The notes under the pieces are model-generated. The model was not told the origin of the DNA. It made no database searches and saw only the letters and a list, made by a program, of their open reading frames with translations. Source: Physcomitrium patens (lineage: Eukaryota > Streptophyta > Bryopsida > Funariales > Funariaceae). From it: a stretch of 64,000 bases of DNA. Where the stretch lies: assembly GCF_000002425.4 (NCBI RefSeq), contig NC_037254.1:1002976-1066975 (forward strand). The letters run 5' to 3'. Numbering within the stretch: the stretch's first letter is position 1; each line of letters begins with the position of its first letter. Position numbers and translations under genes: made by a program. Below, one piece after another: positions 50,314-60,016 of this stretch.

Positions 50314-51854
50314 GAAATGAAAGCAATAGACGTAGTTTATAATAAAATGGCGCCAACGTGGACCTCAAAACGGTTATGGGGACCAAGGCCTGCCATGCAT
50401 CACCGACATAACCCCAATGGGACGGTCTTAGGGCCAGGCGGAGATGGAGCCCGCGGGGATCGACACCTAGCCGCCAGATGCCCCTGCATGAAACCTGGAC
50501 GCTGCACGGTCGTAGGGCAGAATGGGTTCACATACGCTCATGCCCATGCTTCATCGCGTGACATATCTTACTGCGCTGTCACTCGACCCTGTCTCTCTCG
50601 CTCTCTCGCATTCTCGCCATTCGGCACTTGCTCAAGGCCTGTTTCGCCATCGTCTCTAGCAACAACACGCACTCACCCTGCTCCTCCTGCGACCAAACAG
50701 TTAATAGCCACGACGCCCTTACAACTGACACTGACACTGAACTGGATTGCGTTGTGACGACGATTCGCTCGTTCCCTGGAACCGAATCAAGAACAATGTA
50801 AGTTAGGAAGAAATTGGAGAGGTTGTGGTCGTGGTGTTACGAGGAGAAGATATTTGTGAGCGGTAACAGTGATGTTGATGGCTGTGATCTGAGGACTTTC
50901 GGTGAGTCTGAGTTCATGTGAGGGAGGCTATACGAAAGCATGTCGCCAGTTGAGGATTCCATGTCGATGTTTGCATCGGCATGGAAGTTTCTTAACCGCT
51001 TTTGATCGGTTTGTTCGTGGTGAGGGAGTGGCGTTGGAGCTGTGGCACCTCAAATAGAAGGACTGGGGCCGCATGTTGACGTGGTTTAGGGTGTTTTTGG
51101 CTCCCCTAACTGTCATGTTGAGCTTTTCTTGATGTTTTGATGCTTATCGTCTCAGATATTTGGCTCTGCGGTGTGCGTTGATGTCATAGTAAGTTCTGCA
51201 ACATGGATTGTGAGTTTTACGTTTCGACGCGAATGAAATGAGTGGCAAGCGTTTGGACTGAGTATGAGTCTAGCAGAGTGTCAGAGGTGAGTGGCGCATT
51301 ATGGGGCCATGAGAATCTTTTTATAGATGATCCCGGACGTTAAACGAATCCCAAGGGTTCGTATCAACTTGATTCCTGCCCAGTAAGTCGTGTGGTTGGA
51401 GGTCTTTAAACGTTAGTTTTTTTTTGTACGGATTCTGTGTGCTTGAGTTAATTTGCGTGGGGCTTGCCCAATTGAAGAGACTTGGTGTGCTGTAGGTTTT
51501 GAGGTATCAAGAGATGTCTGGCTAATAGTGTTACTCGCTGGACCGTATGAAAACTGCCAGCGACACTGGTGAATTAGGCATTGGTTTTTGTTGTGTTTCG
51601 AGTTTTGGGATTCATCAACTCTTCTTTTTCAGTTGCTCCTCTTTTCATCAAGCAACTATTGCCCGTTCGATGACAATTTTTTGATGTTTTGGTAAAGTCA
51701 CGAACAAGTGCTCAGGAAACACAATCTACTCAGTGCTCAATCGAATATTGTATATGTCATGTCCATTTCGAGATTTCCAGTTCTCACGTGGTTATTTTGG
51801 CTATTTTTCATTATGAGCAGCTGGTACTTCGGGCCGAAGTCGTGCTAAACAAGC
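50314..51854 (+). promoter_or_regulatory. Upstream region of the MFT-like gene
   Basis: The base composition changes sharply at about 50340, from A-rich repeat to G+C-rich, CpG-containing sequence. This marks the start of the gene island. The region should hold promoter and 5' UTR. I could not fix a TATA box or transcription start. Confidence 0.4.
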
Positions 51855-52590
51855 ATGGCACGATCAATAGATCCGCTTGTGGTAGGGAAGGTGATAGGAG
51901 ACGTTATTGATACGTTCGTACCAAGTGTGGATATGGCCATTCACTATTCGACCAGACAGGTATGACATGATGTTTTAGCTCAGTTCTATGCTGTATCAAT
52001 GTAAATCTGATAGGCATTTTGTACTCCCAACACTTTGTGTGTCTGCATTCTCGGAAATTGGTAGCGAAAGAGTTGTGGCAATGAATGGGAAAATATCAGT
52101 TGTTTGGTTTCTGGTGTATCCTCACGCCTTTGTACTCGAAATTAGGATGCGGTGGCTAAGGTATTCACTCACAGGATTGAAATAAGTTCACGTACGGTAA
52201 ATTCAGTATTTATGTCATGCTTACATGTTCTCTTCTGAATGGACTGTTTAGTGATATCTTTCTGTTCTCTGAGAGCAGCATGTGTAGAGGCTAGGTTTTT
52301 GAGATTCATTACATACAACTTGCAAAGCATGCAACTCATTGACCCTTTTATTCGGTTGGTGCAGGTGACTAATGGATGCCAGATGATGCCCTCCGCTACA
52401 GCTCAGGCGCCAGAAATTCATTTATCTGATAAGAGTGGAGGGAACAATCTTTACACACTGGTATGATATTTCTCCTGCTTCCTTGATCTTAACTGCAGAA
52501 CTGATATTTCTTTCAACTAATAGTTATTTTTGAGAAAGGTCTGTGCCTATGCAGTCGTAACTTTTCTGGAATCGGCACCTTATGACGTCA

Positions 52591-52625
<35 letters not shown>

Positions 52626-53951
52626 TCCTCATCTAGTTTTACGCATGACTAAATATCAAGGGCACAGTTGGTAATGACGTGGCGATTTTCTTGAATTACT
52701 GATGGGGCGGATGATGGATCTGTGAGCGTTGCAACATAGAAGCATGAATTGTGTTCGTTTTATACTATAGTGTGTGAATTGGGATTTGCCAACAAGGGTT
52801 CTTTATATTTGGGATTGAGCAAAAAGTAAAGGTTACCTCAGAGTTTTCTACAGTTTTGTATGATTGATGGTCTGATCAATTGGGGTCAAGAATTGATTTG
52901 GAGGCTTTCACATTTCTGCTGTTTTGAACAGATTATGATCGATCCAGATGCACCGAGTCCCAGTGAACCAACTTTGCGAGAATGGCTGCACTGGTAATAC
53001 TCCTGATGGTTTTATTCTGAGGAATTTTCTGTAAAGATATTCAGGACTTTGACTAATGGGTCATAGACTTCCAACGAACTGATAGTAAAGTGCTAGGTTA
53101 AATGATGATATGGTTTTCCGTAGGTGTCACTTTCGTGGTAAGCTGCTATAGAGAAATTAGGACATAGGTTCCTAAATGTGAACCAAGTAAAAATATTAAA
53201 TTTTTGTGGTGCAGATTGTTCATAACCAGTATTGTATCAGCAGTACTATCAGTGCAAAGAGATATGGATGTGATATTATGATGCTACGTAAAAGAAAAAA
53301 CCCTCACAAATCCTTTAATAAGGGGCGGTTTCAGTTTGAATTCTCAATTAGTTACATAATATGAAAGAGCAAAGCTAATGGGTGGCTTGTTTCTGTACAG
53401 GATTGTGACTGATATACCTGGAAATAGTGGTGGCTCTGAGATGACAAGTGGTTAGTACAAATTCGAAATTCTAAGTTTGAGTATGCTTAATACCTGATAA
53501 ACAAACTTGATGTCTTTACAAGCTGAATACCGTTTAGAAAGTTAACCAAGAGTGCATGACCTAGCTATAGCCACATAAATATAAAATTAAGCTCTTTCAA
53601 ATTGTATTACCAGCTGGTTACTTCTATATTACTTCTTGATTCATCACATGTTCTATTCCTGACTTTTCCTTTTGGGGTCATGTAGGATTTCCACGGCTGA
53701 ACGAACTAATAGCCCCTTCAAAGAGTTGTGGTAGAGAATTGGTGCCATATATGGGTCCACGCCCCCCTGTAGGTATACATAGATACATTTTTGTATTATT
53801 CAAGCAACCCTTAACACCTTTTCACATCACTCCACCCACAGTGCGCAGCAACTTCAACACACGTTACTTTGCTGCACAGTGTGGATTAGGTCTACCAGTG
53901 GCAGCCACGTACTTAAATGCCCAGAAAGAACCTGGTAGTCGTCGTCGCTAA
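51855..53951 (+). CDS. MFT-like: MFT-like phosphatidylethanolamine-binding protein (PEBP), five exons
   Basis: Exons 51855-51959, 52365-52460, 52932-52993, 53401-53450 and 53686-53951 join to 579 bases, 192 residues, with GT-AG introns. The ATG is preceded by an in-frame TAA at 51846-51848. Visible landmarks are [10 protein letters not shown] (71-80), REWLHW (83-88), GIHR (134-137) and the C-terminus [11 protein letters not shown]. The 62-base third exon matches the conserved PEBP intron layout. Residue 85 is Trp, as in MOTHER OF FT AND TFL1, not Tyr (FT) or His (TFL1), and the C-terminus is also MFT-like. In seed plants MFT acts as a nuclear co-regulator in dormancy and ABA/GA signalling; the role in a moss is inference. 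The loop between DIPG and RELVPYM is about 15 residues longer than I expect, so the exon 4/5 junction should be confirmed. Confidence 0.93.
52594..52623. repeat. (TA)n microsatellite in intron 2 of the MFT-like gene
   Basis: About 15 TA units between exons 2 and 3. Confidence 0.95.
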
Positions 53952-55118
53952 ATAGTGAAGTTTGTCAGCTCCGGTTTACACGAAACATATGAAACTCTAA
54001 GTAAGGTGGCCGCACCTATTAATGGTGGAATTCATTCCCCGAACACTTCGTAGTAATTAGAGTTTTAGTCTAGAGTAGATGCTGGGTTCCACATCCGAAG
54101 GCTACAACAGTTGCGCCTACCTTATTTCCAGGTAATTAATTTTGTACAATATGTGCAGCATTGTTCATATCATTGTATGTTCCTGCCCTCAAAATATTTT
54201 CAAAGCAAGAACTTTTACAGTCCGTCTTGTTTGCCATCTCACTTTCTTGTTTTTGTTGTTTTGTTTTTTACACATGTACTTCAAAGATGGTTACATACAA
54301 TTGGTCAAATATTTGCCCAATTCTGAAGATGAATTTTTATTGTAATTCTCTCTTGGTGTTTTCGGTATTATGTCTTATAGTAGAGGCTTCACTAATGGTT
54401 CTGGATGCTAGAAATTAATCGTGAGCTTTCTCAAATTGGGATCAATATGAATGTGGAATTGCTGGTATTTCTTCATCGAGAACCACACAATAGTATGAGC
54501 CCTGAGTAGAGCCATCATCACAGTGGATATGTTCAGTTGCAACATCAGACAAGTTGTGCCTGAATTATAGACTTCTGCCTTGCACAACTTAATAGCAGTG
54601 GCAAACGATTCCCGAGTTATTTTTAGATAAGTGGATACGCTCACGTCTCTTCCTCCAGAACACTGTTTTAACCGAACTAGTTTAATCGGTTACAACACCG
54701 TATCTAACTAAACTCACCCTAAAACGGACACGCCTTTAAAATCTACATCTAGATTTCTGCCCAACTCTTGATCCTTAATCTCCTTGATTTCTAACAATTA
54801 GTAAATGTTAGCATTTTATTTCTTTGCAAAAGAAAGTATTAGGAATGCTTAGCTTTTTCAACATATAATTATTGAGAGAATAATCTATATCAAAGAATAA
54901 TACTTTACTAAAATACCAATATGATTGAGTATTCATAGGTATTGATATAAATACAAAAAGAGCACAAGCGGCAAATCACTTGTATCTACAATAAGCGGAC
55001 CTTTACTCTAATATCTAAGCCTCATAGATCTGAATACTAATGATACTCATACAATGGTAATGAATAGGGATGAATGTTCTAAAACCCTCCTATATTGCAA
55101 AATCGTCCATAGTAACAA
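53952..55118. other. 3' flank of the MFT-like gene
   Basis: Contains the 3' UTR and downstream DNA. I see no second gene. T-rich tracts at about 54240-54275 could belong to the polyadenylation region. Composition drifts to AT-rich after about 54780. Confidence 0.4.
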
Positions 55119-56277
55119 AAAAAAAAAAAAAAAAAAAAAAAAATGAGAATAAGTATGCACCTATATTTGTGAAACTTAAGAAATGGAGATGATCAAGTTA
55201 GTGGTTTTATTTCTATTGACAATGTTAACAATTATTCTTTCACAAACAATTGGATATATTGTTTATAATGTCTTTTGTTGATTAATAGTGGTAATCCTTA
55301 TTACCATAATCTTAAGTGGTTGCAGAATATACAATAGCAAAAACAAAGAGTCATCAAGCATAGAAGGTGGATATGGAGTTTGTCCAAGCAATGTCCAATT
55401 AGATAATAGTCTTGATGATCTATAGATTTTTTTTGATGTTGTTGACTTGTTTCATTGAGACAATGTTCTCTTATTTCTTGAAGAAGATACATTTAATATA
55501 TTATAGAATAGTTTAGAGCTAGAGGGATTTTCTCTTTAAGATCTAAAGAAGAATGTGGTGGCTAATATCCACAGATGTGTGTTCTTCTAGAATATCTCAA
55601 AATTTCCATAAAAGTTCTTAGAAGCCAATTGTCTCAAAAAGGAGGTCTACATCAATTACAAGATATTTCTCTTTTGAAGTAGTAGAGGTGCAAGGAAACT
55701 TGTCATTCTTCTACTTCATCTTTGAATAGAATTTAATTTAGAACAACATATTTCAAAGGTTTCTTAGATTTAAGATTTGCTAGGAAGACAAAGTCTCTCA
55801 TATTAGGATTACTAAGAGAGATTAAGAAAGAAGTAAGGATTTTTGTAGCAAAAGAAGATCTTCATTGTGAAAGCCTTAGACATGCACAAAACATAGCAGA
55901 ATACTTGTTTGAATTGCCTTCAATAATCATACAGCAAGTGATAGGACAATAATTGTTTTGTATTTAGAAGTAAGTGATGATGTATATCGATTGCTACAGT
56001 TGTTGAGAAGGATGGTTGGAAAGTGGAGATGTTGGGTAATTGATATTGAATGGAGTAGAATTGAAGTAGTAAGCACAAAAAGGTTGGATGGCCTTATCTT
56101 CTTTTCTGTGACTCTTAAATGGAACCAAATAATAGAGGCACATTACTAAAAATTAGCTTTAGAAGAGGAGAAGAGGCATATGAAATTGAGAAAGTTCAAT
56201 GAAATGGATTAATATAGAAAGTGGATAGTATTGAGATATGTCAATGAAGATTGATACTATGCAGTAGTTGATGACAT
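55119..56277. other. AT-rich DNA beginning with an A run, nothing recognised
   Basis: Starts with about 24 consecutive A residues at about 55120-55143. This could be the tail of a retroposed sequence, but no such gene was recognised to its left. Short open stretches at 55300-55490 (minus) and 55958-56149 (plus) match nothing I know. Confidence 0.35.
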
Positions 56278-57720
56278 GATATTGAATTTAATTCATTTTT
56301 TTTTAATAATCTTTGTCATAAGGATTTAATAAATATATTAGCTTCTTATTTTAAAGAGATCACATATTTTAATTGAAATTTTTTATTTTCTATCCTCTTA
56401 CAATTGAAGTGATGGTGTGTGAAAATGTATTTTTTTGATAGATTAATATCAAGATTTGCGGCCATTTTAATACTCCTTTTATTATCACAATGTATAACAA
56501 TGGATTTGAATATGTTGAAACCAAAATCTTGTATTAATTTGTCAAGTCAGGTAAGTTTAGAAGTTATTCTTGAGAGATCCATGTATTCAACTTTAGACAA
56601 AGATAGCGCCACAGTAGCTTATTTCTTGGATATTTAGGTGATAGGATTCTAACCTAACTTGAAAATAAAATCCATTATTCATCTATCATTGATTAAATCT
56701 CTTTTCATGATAATATCTTTAAAATCTGTGATGGTATGATTACGGATGTTGGTAAAGATGATTCTATAATTCGATGTGCCCATAATATAATAAATAATAT
56801 ATTAAGCTACTATTAGATGAGGCATTTGAAGTTGCAATATGAATCTACTTACAATATCAATTGAATAGGATAAATTTGGTCAAATATGATTGAATTGTAT
56901 TAGTTTTCTAATCATGTCTATGTAGTATATGAGATCTATTATATCTTCATGCATTTTAAGGATTAATTTAAGGCCTTCCACCATAGGTGTCGTAATAGTT
57001 TGGCACCCCTCTAGTCTATAGTACTTGATTACTTAATGTGCATAATTTCTTTTTATCATGAATAAACATGTTGTGATGCAAAGGATTTTAGTTTTGAGAT
57101 ATAATATGAGATCACTGCCACTATGCTCTAACATCTCAAATTTGGTCTACAATATGGTCTTGAATCAAGCTATTTAGTTTTTGCACTTGCTTATAAATAT
57201 AAAATCATCAATATATAATATGAGAAGCAAAATTCTTCTATTATGATGTACTATATAAAGGTTATGGTCTCCTCCTACTTTTTTAAATCCTTGGTCTTAT
57301 AAATATGTGTCAATTTTATTATACCATGATTTTGAATCTTATCATAGGCCATAGATAGCTTTGTATAGTCAATATACTAGGTGCTTGTATCTTATAATGA
57401 CAGAACCTCGAGTTGAGTAATATAGGCTTTCTCTTGTAGATTGTCATATAAGAATATTATTTTAATATCTATGTGATGAAGTGGCCAATTTTTTGTATAT
57501 CAACTACAAATAATAGTCAAACAGTGCCCTACTTTATAATTGAAGCAAAGGTTTTAATATAATCTAGTATTTATTTTTATTCTAAATTCTTTATAATTAT
57601 TTTTTATTTTTTTATTTTTTCAAAAAATGTCATTAGTTTTTTATTTCGCCTTATAGATCTATTTGGTGGATATGGATTACTTCTGTGGTAGAAGCTTATT
57701 GATAGTCTATAAATTATTAT
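56278..57720 (-). pseudogene. Ty1/copia pol remnant (RT and RNase H)
   Basis: On the minus strand, about 57150-57330 encodes copia RT features (SWYNKIDTYL, then LLILYIDDFIFI, the YVDD box). About 56900-57000 corresponds to the segment after RT. About 56290-56640 corresponds to RNase H: a decayed STEAEY box, then IVIHCDNKRSIKMAANL and the KYV stretch before the C-terminus. Stops and frameshifts are frequent. LTRs were not identified. This is the only copia-type sequence in the window. Confidence 0.8.
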
Positions 57721-57884
57721 CATATATTAATTTTATCTCATCTATCATGGTTGCTTACTATCCAAGATCAATAGTTGCTTGTAGATAAAAACTTGGTTGG
57801 GTAGAGAGGTGAAGTAATCCATAGAAATAGACTTATAATTAAGAGGTAATTTTTTATCATTAGTAGCAAGCCATCAATCCAAAA

Positions 57885-58098
57885 AAGTTATAGTCAGCTT
57901 TTTCACAAGCTACTAATATGTATATCACAAGGCTAACTTGTTGATCAAGTTTCTAACCTATCAATTAACTACAAATACATGTGAAGACATAGCAATGTCT
58001 AAACAACTTTTATAAAGCTTTTCTAAAAGACATTATGAAATTAATCTACTTTAATCTACTTCTATCTAATCATATAGGTAATTATTGGAATAAATATG
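57885..58098 (-). repeat. Family A LTR fragment, reversed, front part
   Basis: Matches the first roughly 215 bases of the family A LTR in reverse, ending at the complement of the LTR start near 58098. Truncated on its left. Confidence 0.75.
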
Positions 58099-58242
58099 TA
58101 TGTGTCAAAGACAAGAATATGATAAAGACAAATAAACAACTGAGACTCTCTCAAAGAAAGATGAAAAAATAGAAACAACTTGATATATATATTAAGAAAG
58201 AAACTAGAATGGCTATTGCCAAAAGCCAAGAAAACTAGAGAC
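58099..58242 (-). repeat. Family A LTR fragment, reversed, 3' end, cut by the intact element
   Basis: Matches the last part of a family A LTR in reverse, up to the AGACTCTTGAA region. It breaks off at GAGAC immediately before TGTCACGG at 58243. The intact element therefore inserted into this older LTR of its own family. Confidence 0.75.
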
Positions 58243-58586
58243 TGTCACGGCCATAATCATGTAAGCTAATAATTACGTATAGAAATAGGTAAAAGTAAGT
58301 AAAAGTAGATAAAAGTAAGTTAATTCTATAATATTTAATATAGAAGCTTCCTAGAAACTTCCTAGACGTTGCTTTGACTTCATAGGTGTCTTTAATTGAC
58401 TTTTTGGATTAGAAACGTGGTCAACAAGTTGGCCATGTGCCACACATGTTGTTAGCTTGAAGATCAAGCTAACTATGTGGCCCACACGTAAAAAAACTTG
58501 CCTTGTAAGTCAAGGCATGTGTCCTACAAAGTCAACACATATTGGAGGTCCTATAGAACATCGCCACGTAGCCCCTAGTTAGATAG

Positions 58587-58594
58587 TATATATA
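58587..58594 (+). promoter_or_regulatory. Probable TATA box of the LTR promoter
   Basis: TATATATA followed by GAGACAAG, about 345 bases into the LTR. The same arrangement is kept in the other family A LTRs. Confidence 0.6.
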
Positions 58595-58596
58595 GA

Positions 58597-58626
58597 GACA
58601 AGAGTGAAGGCTTCTTCACTCTTGTC
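58597..58626 (+). repeat. Perfect 13-bp inverted repeat in the LTR
   Basis: Arms GACAAGAGTGAAG and CTTCACTCTTGTC with a four-base loop. Found at the equivalent place in all family A LTRs here that cover the region. Confidence 0.95.
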
Positions 58627-58816
58627 AACTCCTTTCTTGCTTCTAGTCCAGGTTCAAGAGTCTTTAGTTTCTTGTCTTGTGGCAATAGCCATTCCAATTT
58701 CTTTTTAATATACCTACTTGTTTATATTTTGACTAATTATATCGAGATAGCCTTTTGGTGTATATTTTCCCTCATCGAGTCTTTGTCCTTGACAGATTGA
58801 CAAGAGTACACTTACA

Positions 58817-58826
58817 ATATCAGAGC
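58817..58826 (+). promoter_or_regulatory. Primer-binding site of the intact family A element
   Basis: ATATCAGAGC directly after the LTR. It matches nine of the twelve bases of TGGTATCAGAGC when the preceding bases are included, so initiator tRNA-Met is the likely primer. Confidence 0.75.
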
Positions 58827-59006
58827 TTTGTTTTTTCTTGAGTGAGAGTGGATTACCCCTTTCTCTTGAAAAGACATAAGCGTATTAGAAGTTTGCGGAT
58901 TACCCACTTCTAAACTGATATTGTTCTTAGTATCTTCTTTGTTATCAAGTCTTTCTTTTCTTTTGTCTTGAGCAATATCAAACAAATTTTTCTTCTTAGT
59001 GTCATT

Positions 59007-60011
59007 ATGGCAGAGCTTGTTGAAATGAAGAGTGCAATGGCACAAATGCAAGAGCAAATGAGGGAGTTAATGCTTGCGATGCATCAACTCAATTCACCAA
59101 CACAGGAAAGAACAAGAATAGCAGAAAGTGGAGATACAGAGATGATCGGAGCTGCTTCAACATCTACAACAAATCATGTTCCTTCTCCAATTGTACAACA
59201 CCCCATAAGCACTAGAGAACCAAGAATTGCCTTACCTGAGAAATTTGATGGTACGAGATCAAAGTTTCGAGGGTTCATCAATCAAATACAATTGGCAATT
59301 GAACTTCAACCGCAAAGCTATCCAACTCCAGGATCACAAGTCAGGTTTATTGGCACTCTACTTTCTGGTTCTGCATTATCGTGGTTTTCGTCTTTTCTTG
59401 AACAACGAAATCCAATATTGGACAATTTGGAAGCATTTTTGGCAGAGTTTCGATCTATGTATGGTGAATACGATGCAACTCGTGTTGCAACAAATAAGAT
59501 CGGAATTTTGCGACAAGGAAATCGCTCAGTAACAGTATATGCTTCACAATTTCGACAACTTGCAATTGACATCAAGTGGGATGATGCTGCACTCATCAGT
59601 CAATTTCTTTATGGATTGCAATACGAAGTAAAGAAATTGATGCTCAACTTACCTGATCCTCAAACTTTGAGTCAAGCAATCGATTTTGCGATAAAATATG
59701 ATAATCGACTTTTTGAATTTCGATCTGAGAATCATTCACGGGAACCTCAACGTTATTACTCAATGGCAACATCAACATCTTTGCCAAACGTACATTCGGA
59801 AGTAGAAGACATGCAAATTGACGCGGTATGTTTTAAATCCCTAACTGAGCAAGAAAAGATTTGTCGTCGTCAAGAAGGATTATGTTTATATTGCGGAGAA
59901 CCTAAGCACACTACTCAACATTGTCCAAAGAAACGACGCAACTATAAAATGAGGGGTACGACGGTCAAAGAAGACAACATGTTGGAAAATGGATTCGTCC
60001 AGCTACAATAG
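59007..60011 (+). CDS. gag: Gag of the intact family A element
   Basis: A 334-residue capsid/nucleocapsid precursor. The N-terminus has a short coiled-coil-like stretch rich in Met, Gln and Glu (MKSAMAQMQEQMREL). The middle corresponds to the retrotransposon gag domain (about residues 70-200, with LSGSALSWF and the FRQLAxDIKW region). A CCHC zinc knuckle has C293, C296, H301 and C306. The start at 59007 was chosen because the ATG is at a position conserved in element E; an in-frame ATG at 58968 would add 13 residues. Gag forms the virus-like particle and binds the element RNA. It ends in TAG at 60009-60011, and the pol frame is entered by a -1 shift. Confidence 0.92.
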   Translation: MAELVEMKSAMAQMQEQMRELMLAMHQLNSPTQERTRIAESGDTEMIGAASTSTTNHVPSPIVQHPISTREPRIALPEKFDGTRSKFRGFINQIQLAIELQPQSYPTPGSQVRFIGTLLSGSALSWFSSFLEQRNPILDNLEAFLAEFRSMYGEYDATRVATNKIGILRQGNRSVTVYASQFRQLAIDIKWDDAALISQFLYGLQYEVKKLMLNLPDPQTLSQAIDFAIKYDNRLFEFRSENHSREPQRYYSMATSTSLPNVHSEVEDMQIDAVCFKSLTEQEKICRRQEGLCLYCGEPKHTTQHCPKKRRNYKMRGTTVKEDNMLENGFVQLQ

Positions 60012-60016
60012 GGACC

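Larger units (their letters stand above)
58243..58816 (+). repeat. 5' LTR of the intact family A element
   Basis: 574 bases from TGTCACGG to CTTACA (TG...CA). Contains TATATATA at 58587-58594 and the inverted repeat 58597-58626. Confidence 0.92.

Noticed and set aside
50317..50757. 146-codon open frame in the G+C-rich region upstream of the MFT-like gene
   Set aside because: Composition alone explains the lack of stops: it is low in complexity (Pro, Thr, Ala, Arg), shows no domain, and begins inside the minisatellite edge. More likely promoter or 5' UTR.
51855..53951. FT or TFL1 ortholog
   Set aside because: Residue 85 is Trp and the C-terminus reads KEPGSRRR, both typical of MFT rather than FT or TFL1.
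54408..54644. 78-codon minus-strand frame downstream of the MFT-like gene
   Set aside because: No recognisable domain, no exon neighbours, and expected by chance in this composition.
55119..55143. A run as the tail of a retroposed gene copy
   Set aside because: No processed gene or LINE coding sequence was recognisable to its left, and no flanking duplication was seen.
58817..58826. tRNA gene fragment
   Set aside because: Only the primer-site match to the tRNA 3' end is present; no tRNA body.
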